The position numbers and the translations under genes were made by a program. The notes under the pieces were generated by a model that made no database searches, was not told where the DNA came from, and saw nothing but the letters and a program-made list of their open reading frames with translations. Positions 54,566 to 64,000 of a stretch of DNA of 64,000 bases are shown here, piece by piece; the stretch's first letter is position 1; each line of letters begins with the position of its first letter. Origin of the DNA: Marinobacterium sp. (GTDB taxonomy: Bacteria > Pseudomonadota > Gammaproteobacteria > Pseudomonadales > Balneatricaceae); assembly GCA_030602245.1 (NCBI GenBank), contig JAUWAC010000003.1, positions 143,349 to 207,348 of the forward strand, written 5' to 3'.

Positions 54566-56080
54566 ATGTTCAATTCACTCAAAATTCGTGGCGGTGTGCA
54601 TGCTGAAGAGCGTAAGGAGCTGAGCACCGGCCAGCCTGTACGCAAACTGGGCATTCCCCCGGTCCTGAAGCTGCCGCTGCGTCAGCATGCGGGCAAGCCG
54701 GCAGAACCGGTGGTCGAGGTCGGACAGCGGGTACTGAAGGGCGAGCTGATCGCCACCTCCAGCGGCGATGATGTGTGTGCCTCGCTGCATGCACCGACAT
54801 CGGGGACGGTAACAGCGATCGGTCCGATCACGGCGCCGCACCCGTCCAGCCTGACGACGATGGCGATCACCATTGAGCCGGACGGACTTGATGAGATGCC
54901 GACCGACAGCGACGCCGTTGGCGATCCGCTGCTGCTGGCGCCGCTGGAGATTGCCGATCGGGTCGATCAGGCCGGCATCGTCGGTCTGGGCGGTGCCACC
55001 TTCCCGGCAGCCCTGAAGCTCAAGGCCGGTTCGCGGCAGAACATCGATACTCTGATCCTCAACGGCAGCGAGTGCGAGCCCTACCTGACCTGCGACGACA
55101 TGCTGATGCGCGAGCGGGCCGCCGGCATCATCGCCGGTGCACGCCTGATTCAGCGCGCCGTCGGCGCGGCACGCATCGTGGCCGGTATCGAGAACAACAA
55201 ACCGGAGGCGATCGCGGCGATGCAGGCGGCGGCCGCTGCGTTTGACGACGTGTTGATTCAGCCGATCCCGACACGCTACCCGATGGGCTCGGCCAAGCAG
55301 CTGATCCAGGCGATCATGGGGCGCGAGGTACCGGCCGGTGGGCGCAGCTCCGATGTCGGTGCTCTGGTGCACAACGTCGCCACCGCATTCGCGGTTTATC
55401 AGGCGTTGTATGAACGCCAGCCGCTGATCTCCCGTATCGTCACCGTATCGGGGCACTGTGTCGCCGAGCCGCAGAACGTGGAAGTGCTGCTGGGCACCCC
55501 GGTCAGCTGGCTGCTGGAGCAATGCGGCGGACTGACGCAGCCCGCTGCCCGCGTGCTGATGGGCGGGCCGATGATGGGCCAGATTCTGCGCACGCAGGAG
55601 GTGCCGGTGACCAAAGGGGCCAGCGGCATTCTGGCACTGGCCACACCGGAGATCAGCCGCACGGAAGCCTCGCCCTGCATCCGCTGCGGCAGCTGCGTCT
55701 CTGCCTGTCCGATGGGACTGGTGCCGCTGGAAATGGCGCGCCACGCCAAGGGGGACGATTTCGACGGCGCGGTCGATTTCGGCCTGCGCGACTGCATCCT
55801 GTGCGGCTCCTGTGCGTATGTCTGTCCGTCTCACATCCCGCTGGTTCACTACTTTCAGTTTGCCAAGGGCGAACTCAGCGCCAAGCGCGAGCAGGCGCGC
55901 AAGGGTGAGCTGACCAAGTCACTGTCCGAGGCACGCAAGGCCCGACAGGAACGTGAAGCCGCAGCCAAGGCAGCTGCCAAGGCCGCCAAAGCGGCCAAGG
56001 CCAAGGCGGCGAAAGAGGCCAAGGCAAAAGCCAGGGCTGCCAAAGAAGCGTCTCAAGTGAGTGAGGAAAGCGGATCATGA
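54566..56080 (+). CDS. rnfC: Rnf complex NADH-binding subunit C
   Basis: 504 aa. An NADH/FMN-binding Nqo1-like domain ('DRVDQAGIVGLGGATFPAALK', 'NGSECEPYLTCDD') is followed by two [4Fe-4S] motifs ('CIRCGSCVSACP', 'CILCGSCAYVCP'). The C-terminal about 70 residues are a long Ala/Lys-rich helix, common in proteobacterial RnfC. It starts 3 bp after rnfB. Confidence 0.95.
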   Translation: MFNSLKIRGGVHAEERKELSTGQPVRKLGIPPVLKLPLRQHAGKPAEPVVEVGQRVLKGELIATSSGDDVCASLHAPTSGTVTAIGPITAPHPSSLTTMAITIEPDGLDEMPTDSDAVGDPLLLAPLEIADRVDQAGIVGLGGATFPAALKLKAGSRQNIDTLILNGSECEPYLTCDDMLMRERAAGIIAGARLIQRAVGAARIVAGIENNKPEAIAAMQAAAAAFDDVLIQPIPTRYPMGSAKQLIQAIMGREVPAGGRSSDVGALVHNVATAFAVYQALYERQPLISRIVTVSGHCVAEPQNVEVLLGTPVSWLLEQCGGLTQPAARVLMGGPMMGQILRTQEVPVTKGASGILALATPEISRTEASPCIRCGSCVSACPMGLVPLEMARHAKGDDFDGAVDFGLRDCILCGSCAYVCPSHIPLVHYFQFAKGELSAKREQARKGELTKSLSEARKARQEREAAAKAAAKAAKAAKAKAAKEAKAKARAAKEASQVSEESGS

Positions 56081-57141
56081 CTCAGTTGATCTCCTCCCCC
56101 CATGCCCACAACCGCAGCTCGGTGCAGCGCACCATGCTGCTGGTGTGCGCGGCTCTGTTACCTGCCACGCTGTACGGGCTTTATCTGTTCGGCTGGCCGG
56201 CGATCAACCTGTTCGTGCTCTGTCTCGTCACGGCGCTGGGCAGCGAGGCACTGTGCCTGAAGTTGGCGGGACGCTCACTGACCACCTGCCTCGACGGCTC
56301 GGCCCTGCTCACCGGCTGGTTGATCGCCATGACCCTGCCGCCGTGGGCGCCCTGGTGGATCGCCGTCGTCGGTACCCTGTTCGCCGTGGTGATCGGTAAA
56401 CACCTCTACGGTGGACTGGGGCAGAACCTGTTCAACCCGGCGATGCTGGCCCGTGTCGGCCTGCTGATCTCGTTTCCGGTGGAGATGACCACCTGGGTCG
56501 ACGTGACGCCGATCACCTCGGCCGCCGCGCCCGGTTTCCTCGACGCTCTGGCGCTCACCGCCGGTATTACGCCGATTCCCGATGCGCTGACCGGCGCCAC
56601 ACCGCTCGGTCATGTCAGCACAGCGCTGACGATGAATATCGGCGTGCCGATCTCGATGGCCGAGAGCTACAGCCATGGCGCGGCCTTCTTTGGCACCCTG
56701 CGCGGCAGCCTGGGTGAAACCTCGGCGCTGCTGCTGCTGCTCGGCGGCCTGTTTCTGCTCTATAAGCGCGTCATCAGCTGGCAGATCCCGCTGGCGATGC
56801 TGGGTACCGTGGCCCTGCTGGCGGCCGTGTTCAACCTGATCGACCCGGATCGCTATGCGCCGCCGCTGTTTCACCTGCTTACCGGTGCAATGATGCTGGG
56901 GGCCTTCTTCATCGCCACCGATCTGGTCACTTCCCCCACCTCTGCCAGCGGACAGCTGCTGTTCGGTGCCGGTGTCGGTGCCGTGGCCTACATCATCCGC
57001 AGCTGGGGTTCGTTCCCGGAGGCGATCGGCTTCGCCGTCCTGTTTATGAATGCGCTGACACCGATCATCGACCGCTACTTCCGCCCCCGCATCTACGGCT
57101 ACAGCTACACCGGCAAACCGCTGAGCAGCGGCAAGGAGTGA
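56077..57141 (+). CDS. rnfD: Rnf complex membrane flavoprotein subunit D
   Basis: 354 aa, about nine membrane segments. The FMN-linked Thr region is 'DALTGATPLGHVS'. It overlaps rnfC by 4 bp. Confidence 0.94.
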   Translation: MTQLISSPHAHNRSSVQRTMLLVCAALLPATLYGLYLFGWPAINLFVLCLVTALGSEALCLKLAGRSLTTCLDGSALLTGWLIAMTLPPWAPWWIAVVGTLFAVVIGKHLYGGLGQNLFNPAMLARVGLLISFPVEMTTWVDVTPITSAAAPGFLDALALTAGITPIPDALTGATPLGHVSTALTMNIGVPISMAESYSHGAAFFGTLRGSLGETSALLLLLGGLFLLYKRVISWQIPLAMLGTVALLAAVFNLIDPDRYAPPLFHLLTGAMMLGAFFIATDLVTSPTSASGQLLFGAGVGAVAYIIRSWGSFPEAIGFAVLFMNALTPIIDRYFRPRIYGYSYTGKPLSSGKE

Positions 57142-57145
57142 ACCG

Positions 57146-57835
57146 ATGAGCAACGGCATGACATCCACCCCGCTGATCCCCAGCTATACCCGGGGAATCG
57201 GTTACCAGGCCGGCCTTCTGGGCGGCATGGCGATGTTGGTCAGTATCGTTCTGATGATGGGCGAGCATGGCACCCGCGATGATATCAAGGCGCGCCTCGA
57301 GGAGGATCGCCGCGCGATGCTGAATCAGGTTCTGCCCCACGAGCTGTACGACAACAACCCGCTGCAGACGATCACGACGCTGGACGGCAATCCGTTTGGC
57401 GGCGATCCGACCGTCTTCCTTGCCAGCAAGGACGGCCAGATGACCGGTGCCGCGTTCGAGGTCATCGGTAAGGGCTACAGCGGCGATATCGTCGTCCTGA
57501 TCGGTGTTCAGGCCAACGGCGAGCTCAGCGGCGTACGCACCGTGACCCACGCCGAGACACCGGGACTGGGGGACAAGATCGAGATCGCCAAACACGACTG
57601 GGTTACCACTTTTAACGGCCTCTCGCTGGATAACACACCGCAGCAGCAGTGGGCGGTGAAGAAGGACGGTGGCCGCTTCGATCAGTTCACCGGTGCCACC
57701 ATCACGCCCCGCGCCGTGGTCAACGCGGTACACGAGGGCCTGCAGGTGTTCGAGCGGCAGCGTGAGCACCTGCAAAGCGCGGTTGCAGACGCCGCCGCGA
57801 AGACAAACCAGACGGTCGCGGAGGAAACGCCATGA
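57146..57835 (+). CDS. rnfG: Rnf complex FMN subunit G
   Basis: 229 aa. One N-terminal membrane anchor is followed by a periplasmic FMN-binding domain, with the covalent FMN Thr in 'FTGATITPRAV'. It overlaps rnfE by 4 bp. Confidence 0.94.
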   Translation: MSNGMTSTPLIPSYTRGIGYQAGLLGGMAMLVSIVLMMGEHGTRDDIKARLEEDRRAMLNQVLPHELYDNNPLQTITTLDGNPFGGDPTVFLASKDGQMTGAAFEVIGKGYSGDIVVLIGVQANGELSGVRTVTHAETPGLGDKIEIAKHDWVTTFNGLSLDNTPQQQWAVKKDGGRFDQFTGATITPRAVVNAVHEGLQVFERQREHLQSAVADAAAKTNQTVAEETP

Positions 57836-58527
57836 GCACACTACATTACCGGGAGATCTGGAACGAGGGCCTGTGGCACAACAACGTGGTGCTGAGCCAG
57901 ATGCTGGCACTCTGTCCGCTGCTCGCCGTCACCACGACCGCCAGTAACGGCCTGGGCATGGGGCTGGCATCGCTGGTGGTGATGGTGGTCTCGAACATGC
58001 TGGTGTCGATGATTCGCGGACTGATCACGCCGCAGGTGCGCATCCCGGTGTTCATCGTCCTGATCGCAGCGATGGTGACCATGGTAGACATGTTCCTGAA
58101 TGCCTGGATGCACGAACTGTACAAGGTGCTTGGCCTGTTCATCCCGCTGATCGTCACCAACTGCGCCATTCTCGGCCGGGTCGAGAGCTTCGCGTCCAAG
58201 CAACGTGTGGTGCCGGCGATGCTGGACGGCTTCGCCATGGGCATCGGTTTTACCTGGGTACTGGTGCTGCTCGGCGCCATGCGTGAGTTTTTCGGCTCCG
58301 GCACCCTGTTCGCCGATGCCTCGCTGCTGCTGGGCGGCTGGGCCAGCGCAATCGAAATGACCATCTTCCCCGAATACGGCGGCACGCTGCTGCTGATTTT
58401 GCCGCCGGGCGGGTTTATCTGCCTTGGCCTGATGCTGGCCGGCAAGCGTGTCATCGATCGTGTCCTGGCTGCGCGCCGCGCCGCGCAGGCTGAAACCATC
58501 GAAGGATCACTGGAGGGTGCCGCATGA
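57832..58527 (+). CDS. rnfE: Rnf complex membrane subunit E
   Basis: 231 aa, six membrane segments, paralogous to RnfA; 'IPLIVTNCAILGRVESFAS' contains the conserved Cys. It begins 'MSTLHYREIWNEGLWHNNVVL'. It overlaps rnfH by 4 bp. Confidence 0.95.
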   Translation: MSTLHYREIWNEGLWHNNVVLSQMLALCPLLAVTTTASNGLGMGLASLVVMVVSNMLVSMIRGLITPQVRIPVFIVLIAAMVTMVDMFLNAWMHELYKVLGLFIPLIVTNCAILGRVESFASKQRVVPAMLDGFAMGIGFTWVLVLLGAMREFFGSGTLFADASLLLGGWASAIEMTIFPEYGGTLLLILPPGGFICLGLMLAGKRVIDRVLAARRAAQAETIEGSLEGAA

Positions 58528-58790
58528 AAGTTGCCGTCGCCTACGCCGGCCGTGACAAGCAGGAATGGGTCAACCTCGATATCGCCAGCGACGCCACGGT
58601 CGAGGACGCCATTCTTGCCTCCGGCATCCTGCAGCGCTTTCCGGAGATCAATCTCAAGACGCAGAAAGTCGGTATCTTCGGCAAGATGTGTAAACTCGAC
58701 GCCGAACTGTCGGAAGGGGACCGTGTGGAGATCTACCGCAAGATCGTGCGTGTCATGGATGAAGATGATGACGACGATGATGATGACTGA
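58524..58790 (+). CDS. rnfH: RnfH, ubiquitin-like Rnf-associated protein with poly-Asp tail
   Basis: 88 aa, beta-grasp fold ('MKVAVAYAGRDKQEWVNLDI', 'GIFGKMCKLDAELSEGDRVEIYRK'). The protein ends in an uninterrupted run of eight Asp after 'VMDED', unusual for RnfH. Its role is unknown. Last gene of the rnf operon. Confidence 0.9.
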   Translation: MKVAVAYAGRDKQEWVNLDIASDATVEDAILASGILQRFPEINLKTQKVGIFGKMCKLDAELSEGDRVEIYRKIVRVMDEDDDDDDDD

Positions 58791-58874
58791 GGTCACCGCT
58801 GGTCCCAAGGGGCCAGGCTTGTCACCCCGTTCCAGATAGTCTGTCCCGGCAAGCGCCCCGTACAGGCCACCCAC

Positions 58875-58904
58875 AAAAAAGCCGCGGTTATCCCGCGGCT
58901 TTTT
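58875..58904. terminator. Bidirectional intrinsic terminator after rnfH
   Basis: GCCGCGG and CCGCGGC pair in a 7-bp stem, with an A-run on the left and a T-run on the right. It can stop the rnf transcript and the convergent adhesin transcript. Confidence 0.92.
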
Positions 58905-58910
58905 CGTCCG

Positions 58911-58944
58911 CCCCGGAGACTGCCTGTTTCAGCAGTCTCCGGGG
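58911..58944. repeat. Perfect 13-bp inverted repeat after the adhesin gene
   Basis: CCCCGGAGACTGC and GCAGTCTCCGGGG flank an 8-nt loop. No T-run. It lies just beyond the stop of the adhesin gene and likely adds to the barrier formed by the neighbouring terminator. Confidence 0.8.
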
Positions 58945-58977
58945 TTCGGCGTTCAAGGGACCCACAAGCTCCCTCTA

Positions 58978-61900
58978 TCAGCTATCGACGTTCAGATGGC
59001 CATTGCTGATCAGGCTGTCGATGATCTCGGACTGAGTGTCGCCCGCATTGGCACCGAGCGCACTCAGATCCGTATTCTCGAGCGTGATCACCTGGCTGAC
59101 ATCGTCCGAACCTCCGCCGGGTTTGACGTTGATCACAACATTGCCACCATCTTCAGTCACTTTCAGATACTGGGTAAGATCGTTGCCTTCCTCACCCTGC
59201 AGCAGGTCAGCAAGATCCAGCGTATCCTTTCCTCCATTACCGAAGTCGGTGACTGTATCCATCGCCGGCACGGCCCCGGTACCCTGATCGCCATCCTCCC
59301 AGACGAAGAAGTCGTGGCCGGGTCCGCCGGTGAGGATGTCATCGCCCTCACCCCCGATGAGGATGTCGTTACCCTCACCGCCGATCAGGGTGTCATCTCC
59401 GCCTTCGCCGATCAGATGATCGTTGCCGCTACCGCCTTCGAGAGTGTCAGCGTCATCGCTGCCCACCAGAACATCGTCGCCGCCCTGCGCATTCAGCGTC
59501 TCGCCGCCGTTCTGTGCCAGCGCGACGTTGTCGCTGTCATCCAGCAGATAGTCGACATCATTGACGTCTATGTTCAGCGTCGCGGTCTGTTCAGAATTAT
59601 CGGACAGATCGACGATCGTGTACTCGAAGGTTTCGGTGGCGTCCTCCGGCAGATCCTGATTGCCGTCCTTCGGTGTATAGGTGTACTCCCCATCGCTGCT
59701 GATGACCAGATCACCGTAGAGCCCCGTGATCGTAACACCGCCTGCGGTAACCCCGGTGCCGTTGACCGACTTGAGTTCGATCCCGGCAGGCCCCGGTACG
59801 TCATTGGCGAGTACGTTGCCACTGGCGACCAGTGCCGCGACCAGTGCCGCGTTGTTGACGCTCGTCTCGAGTTTCTGTTGCTCGTAGGCGTAAGACTCGA
59901 CCTTGAGATCTTTCAGCGAAGCTTCGAGATCCTTTCCCCAGCTGTTATCGTCACCGTAAAGCCTGACGTAGTAGCTGCCGCCTTGCGTCAGGGCAGTGAA
60001 TGTCACCGCTGTCTCGCCGCTGCCAACCTGGACAGTCTGGACCGGTGAACTCTGCCCAACTTTGTAGAGCGCGACCTCAATCTCGTCACCGGACTTGTAG
60101 CCGTCAACGTCAACCTTGACCGAGACCGTTGCCGGATGGTCGTTATCGGCGTCGACTGCAAAGGAGGAAGTCGAAGCCGAATCATCCCCCCAGATCGGAT
60201 ATGGATCGATCTTGACCTCGTCGTAAGTACCGTACCATTCGGTCGACACCAGATCATCCTCGTACGTCTCCTGCGTCCACTCGTCCCAGGTCGCGCTGGC
60301 AGTCGTATCCGTATCCGCCAGCACCGCGGACTGCTCCACCGCAACGTCAGTATCGTCGCTGGCGACGGCCGGAGCCGCGACCCCGCTGATATCGATCGTC
60401 AACGTCTGGGTAACCGTATCGCCGTCACCGTCGGTCAGGTAATAGGTAAAGGTCTCGACGGCTTCATCACCGACTTCCATATCGGCCCGGGCCTGCGGGT
60501 CGAGGCTGTAGGTATAGCTGCCGTCGGCCATGACCTCGAGCTGGCCGTACTCGCCCCCGATGGTACCGCTGGCGATGGTGTCGCCATCGTTATCCCAGCT
60601 GATACTGGCCACGTCAGCCGGGCCATCGGCGCCAAAATCACCCCCAATGCTGCCGGAGACTTCCGGCATTTCATCGGTCGAATTGAGGCGCCCAACCAGA
60701 GTTAAGCTGTTGTCCTGTCCTTCGTTGGTATAAACAGTGCTGCTGACCGGGTTACCCTGGTCATCCTGGAAGCCCAGAATCTGGAACTCAAATACCCGAC
60801 CGCCTACCTCGACCGGGACCGTCGTGGTCGCATTCGAGATACTGATGACATCCCGTGAAGCGATCGGATCGTCGCTGTTGGTTGTTTCCTCATGATCGAA
60901 CTCGATCGTGTGGTCTATCTGTGTCTCAACGCCGTCGATGGTGATCATGAAGGATACGGTCAGCGACGCAGCACTGATCCCACTACCAGATGGAATCGTG
61001 ACGTTACTGTGAGTGAAAGTACCCAATGCCAGCTCCGTATCCGGCTGAAGGGGCTGGCTGCCAAGCAGAGCGTCGTTATCATCAAAACGATACTGGGAAT
61101 AGTCACCACCCCCCCCCCACTGGAGCTCATCTTCCGCGCCATCAGTCCCATCAATGGACGTGACGTTGCGTCCTCCGGAATATGACGACCAGTAGGACTC
61201 AAAGCCAGCCAGCGCGAATTCGCTGATCGGCACTTCCAGCGAAGCGGTGGCCGGCTCTGCGCCTGGACCATCGTCCTCGAAGGCGAACAGGACCCCGGCG
61301 TCGATAGCGTCAGAAACGCTGTCGCCATCGGCATCGGTGACGGTGGCGGTCAGGCCAATCGCGCCGGCGTTGACCAGCGCAGGTGACTGCGCCTCGTCAG
61401 GATCGTTGACATCATCATGCTCAACGGCGCGGTACTGATTGAGGGTGATTTCACCGTCATCATTGACGGAGGCCGTGAAAACACTCAACTCCGTTGAGTC
61501 ATCGGTCACGATGAAGCCTTCCACATCACCGTCACCATTGAGACGAAGCTCTACGTCCTTGCCACTCAGTGTATCGACAAGCCCGGAGTCGACACTCTCA
61601 TCGGCCGTCAGCGTGTACGCGACGCTGCCTTCGCCGTCAGCTCCGAAGTCCACACTGAAGTAGCCGGTGACGTCCAGCGTACCGGTCGCCGGCGCACCGG
61701 CACCGATATCGGTTTCATCCACCGTCAGAGCACCCAAGCGATGGAACTCGACGTTGATATTAACGTCGTTGAAGTCCCCGTCACCGTTCGGGATCTGCAG
61801 ATCCTCCCAGTTCTGGTTGCCCTCCAGCTGGTTGTCCTTGACGTGGTCCTGGTTGTCATCGTTCAACGCAGCCAGATCGAACAGCACATTGGATCCCTGA

Positions 61901-64000
61901 CCGGTCAGAACCTCACCGTCGGCCACGGCTTGCCAGTGACCGTCAGCATCCTTTTCGAACGTCACTTCCGTGCCGTTTTCCAGCTCAGGGTTTTTGCGAT
62001 GCCCGTTCGGGATCAGGAAGAAACCGATCTGGTCCGGCGTATAACCTTCGATGGTCACCGTCGCAGACTGACTGTCAGGATCCTGCACGTTGCTCCAGAT
62101 AACCAGACCTTCGGTCGGCTCACCGTTTTCATCCCTGATGTAGTAGCCATAGCTGCTCTTGTAGCCAGCCAAGCTTTCCTCGTCCTGGTTGGTGACGGTC
62201 AGCGAGAACGCCTCTGGCGGCTGCTCGGCCGATACCGCAGGCGCGTCGTCGTCGAAGCTGAAGGTCGCGCCGCTCAGATCCACGCGGGCAGAAATGCTGT
62301 CGCCATCCGCATCCGTCACGGTTTTGACCAGCTCCAGCACGCCGGCATCAAGCAACAGCGACTGGGTGTCATCCGGATCGGACATATCGCCATGCCAGAT
62401 ACTCTGATACTGCGTCAGCGTCACAACACCGGATTGGTCAGTATCGATCGTGAAGTAGGTTTCCCCATTAGCGGAACCGACAATCTGGCCGGCTACGGCA
62501 TTCAGGACAATATCCGTGCCCTGACCATATCCATCACCATCGACAGCAGTGTCACTGCTGTCCACGGTGAAGAGGCCCGAACCGACATCGGTACCCGTGA
62601 GGGCCAGACTGAAGGTCTCGGAACCGGCGCCGTCCGCCCCGAAGGCACTGTCGAAAAAGCCGGAGAAGTCGAAACCGGCTGTTGCCACCGCTGCGTCGCC
62701 ATCAGTCAGTTCGGTTTCATCGACAGACAGTGTCACATCGGCGCTCATGCGGATGTTGTCCAGATAAGCACCCAGCGTATTGGCGTTGCCCAGCCCTTCG
62801 AAGGTCAGGGCCTGCGCGGACGATACATCCAGCCCGGTGAAGGTCAGGCTAATTGTGGTCCAGCCTCCGGCCGCTGGTGTCTGGCTGGCGGTGACACCCG
62901 CCGGCAGCGCACCGAAGCTGATGGTACCGGCCGCATCGGAGTCGATATTCACCGTCCTGCCGCCCAGCGTAACCGACATGTCGCTGTCAGCTTCACTACC
63001 CGGTCGCGGCTGGTAGTCGAAACTGAGCACCACACCGGAGCTCGGCAGATCAATATCGGTCGACAGGCTCGTCAGTGTGTTGGCACCGCCATGGCTGTCC
63101 AGTTCGGCGTGCACGTTGCCGTCAGACGCACGGGCGCCCCCGGTGTTACCGGACTGGATCTCAATGCCGGCGGCGTTCACCGTCCAGAGTGTACCGTTGT
63201 TGCCAACGATCCCGCCGTCATCACCACGAACAACCGTCCAGCCATTACCTGAAATATCAGCGAAGCTTTCGAACGACTCATGGAAGAAGTCGATCGACTG
63301 CGCGGTTGCCGTCGGCGTGTCATCGTCGAAGCTGACCGTCAGGGTACCGTTCTGGCTGTCGCCGTCGGTGTCGGTGACTGTGAAGGTCAGCCCGACCTGG
63401 GCATTGTTTTCAGTGTTGTCGCCCGTCTGACCGTCCAAGCTGTCATGCAGAACATTGTCCAGCAGCGTGATCCCGTAATCACCATTGCCGGCATCGGTGA
63501 TTTCCACCTGGAACAGAGCCGTGCCATCACGATCGCCGCCGTCAACCGTGGCCGTAAGCACATTGCCGGCCCAGCTGTAAATCACGCTTTCGGTGCCGAC
63601 TGTTCCTGTCTGGCCATCCATTGCCGCGAAATCGACCGTGGCCGGCTGATCGGCGCCGGGGGTGAAGTTCAGCGAACCACTGAAGGTCGCCTCATCGTCG
63701 CCCTGGGCCACATCATCTCCCGGTCCTCCTGCGATACCGCCTGCCAGAGCATCGTCATCGACGAGAGCCATGCCTATCAGCGTCGGGCCGTCGTTCTCAC
63801 CCCGGATGGTCAGGGTGATGGTGTCACCCGCGGTCTCGCCCTGGTCGTCGGTCGCGGTCACCGGCACGTCGACGGTGATGGTCTCGCCCACGTCCAGGAA
63901 GTCCAGATCCAGAGCACTCGCACTCAGTGTCCAGCTCGCGGTGTTGTCGCCGTTATCGGTCACGCTGATCGCGTCGGCCAGCGTTTCGGCCAGTCCAGCC
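58978..64000 (-). CDS. Giant VCBS-repeat / RTX adhesin, type I secreted (C-terminal part)
   Basis: At least 1,673 codons; the frame is open through the window edge, so the start lies beyond 64000 and the GTG at 63963 is only internal. VCBS/cadherin-like repeats ('DDQGETAGDTITLTIRGENDGPTLIG', 'YTYSLDPQARADMEVGDEAVETFTYYLTDGDGD') and DUF5801-like domains with 'SVDETELTDGDA' are seen. The C-terminus has RTX nonapeptides ('GGSGNDHLIGEGGDDTLIGG') and a type I secretion signal region. It is probably a surface adhesin. No ABC transporter genes are in the window. Confidence 0.92.
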   Translation of the reverse strand, partial: AGLAETLADAISVTDNGDNTASWTLSASALDLDFLDVGETITVDVPVTATDDQGETAGDTITLTIRGENDGPTLIGMALVDDDALAGGIAGGPGDDVAQGDDEATFSGSLNFTPGADQPATVDFAAMDGQTGTVGTESVIYSWAGNVLTATVDGGDRDGTALFQVEITDAGNGDYGITLLDNVLHDSLDGQTGDNTENNAQVGLTFTVTDTDGDSQNGTLTVSFDDDTPTATAQSIDFFHESFESFADISGNGWTVVRGDDGGIVGNNGTLWTVNAAGIEIQSGNTGGARASDGNVHAELDSHGGANTLTSLSTDIDLPSSGVVLSFDYQPRPGSEADSDMSVTLGGRTVNIDSDAAGTISFGALPAGVTASQTPAAGGWTTISLTFTGLDVSSAQALTFEGLGNANTLGAYLDNIRMSADVTLSVDETELTDGDAAVATAGFDFSGFFDSAFGADGAGSETFSLALTGTDVGSGLFTVDSSDTAVDGDGYGQGTDIVLNAVAGQIVGSANGETYFTIDTDQSGVVTLTQYQSIWHGDMSDPDDTQSLLLDAGVLELVKTVTDADGDSISARVDLSGATFSFDDDAPAVSAEQPPEAFSLTVTNQDEESLAGYKSSYGYYIRDENGEPTEGLVIWSNVQDPDSQSATVTIEGYTPDQIGFFLIPNGHRKNPELENGTEVTFEKDADGHWQAVADGEVLTGQGSNVLFDLAALNDDNQDHVKDNQLEGNQNWEDLQIPNGDGDFNDVNINVEFHRLGALTVDETDIGAGAPATGTLDVTGYFSVDFGADGEGSVAYTLTADESVDSGLVDTLSGKDVELRLNGDGDVEGFIVTDDSTELSVFTASVNDDGEITLNQYRAVEHDDVNDPDEAQSPALVNAGAIGLTATVTDADGDSVSDAIDAGVLFAFEDDGPGAEPATASLEVPISEFALAGFESYWSSYSGGRNVTSIDGTDGAEDELQWGGGGDYSQYRFDDNDALLGSQPLQPDTELALGTFTHSNVTIPSGSGISAASLTVSFMITIDGVETQIDHTIEFDHEETTNSDDPIASRDVISISNATTTVPVEVGGRVFEFQILGFQDDQGNPVSSTVYTNEGQDNSLTLVGRLNSTDEMPEVSGSIGGDFGADGPADVASISWDNDGDTIASGTIGGEYGQLEVMADGSYTYSLDPQARADMEVGDEAVETFTYYLTDGDGDTVTQTLTIDISGVAAPAVASDDTDVAVEQSAVLADTDTTASATWDEWTQETYEDDLVSTEWYGTYDEVKIDPYPIWGDDSASTSSFAVDADNDHPATVSVKVDVDGYKSGDEIEVALYKVGQSSPVQTVQVGSGETAVTFTALTQGGSYYVRLYGDDNSWGKDLEASLKDLKVESYAYEQQKLETSVNNAALVAALVASGNVLANDVPGPAGIELKSVNGTGVTAGGVTITGLYGDLVISSDGEYTYTPKDGNQDLPEDATETFEYTIVDLSDNSEQTATLNIDVNDVDYLLDDSDNVALAQNGGETLNAQGGDDVLVGSDDADTLEGGSGNDHLIGEGGDDTLIGGEGNDILIGGEGDDILTGGPGHDFFVWEDGDQGTGAVPAMDTVTDFGNGGKDTLDLADLLQGEEGNDLTQYLKVTEDGGNVVINVKPGGGSDDVSQVITLENTDLSALGANAGDTQSEIIDSLISNGHLNVDS

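Overview
The window is a GC-rich gammaproteobacterial chromosome segment dominated by a molybdenum nitrogen-fixation (nif) supercluster at about 22.7-58.8 kb. The order nifHDKTY, nifENX and their accessory genes, iscA-nifUS, nifB-fdx-nifO-nifQ, nifLA and divergent rnfABCDGEH resembles Azotobacter vinelandii and Pseudomonas stutzeri. minCDE, astCDB, fadD-fadB-fadA and an RTX/VCBS adhesin around it suggest a free-living, possibly marine or halotolerant, gammaproteobacterium; the genus is not resolved.

Layout. 0-0.6 kb: a NifX-family gene with a sigma-54-type promoter. 0.6-10.1 kb: fadA, fadB, fadD, murI, a secreted subtilase with a metal-binding tail, and an acyl-CoA dehydrogenase. 10.3-15.0 kb: an Orn/Lys/Arg decarboxylase, a CZB-domain chemoreceptor broken by one missing base, and a small unknown gene. 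15.2-20.7 kb: astC, an M20 hydrolase, astD and astB, without astA or astE. 20.7-22.6 kb: minCDE. 22.7-31.8 kb: two minus-strand nif operons, nifE-N-X with accessory and ferredoxin genes, and iscA-nifU-nifS. 31.9-35.5 kb: a foreign island made of a decayed integron integrase, an attI-like core, two cassettes with intact attC sites, and an IS5-type element. 35.6-41.8 kb: nifH-D-K-T-Y, a small gene and an LRV Fe-S protein. 42.2-43.1 kb: a SIR2-like gene divergent from nifH. 43.2-49.5 kb: the nifB operon, ending in a redox/Fe-S tail (SagB-type nitroreductase, rhodanese-ankyrin, CGFS glutaredoxin, BolA, DUF3144). 49.9-53.1 kb: nifL-nifA. 53.4-58.8 kb: rnfABCDGEH. 59.0-64.0 kb: the C-terminal part of a giant VCBS/RTX protein that runs off the window.

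How it works together. NifL-NifA with sigma-54 appears to control everything. I read GG-N10-GC (-24/-12) promoters upstream of iscA, nifE, nifH, the SIR2-like gene, nifB, nifL, rnfA and the first NifX-like gene, and TGT-N10-ACA NifA sites upstream of all except the last. Rnf would supply low-potential electrons through the nif ferredoxins to NifH. NifU, NifS and IscA make Fe-S clusters. NifB, NifQ, NifE, NifN, NifX and NifY build and deliver FeMo-co. NifD and NifK carry all expected cluster ligands. nifV, nifW, nifZ, nifM and nifF are not in this window.

The most unusual features are the relic integron inside the nif cluster, the sigma-54-linked SIR2-like gene facing nifH, the redox tail of the nifB operon, and two related palindromes that sit where the integrase and the transposase lose their family sequence.
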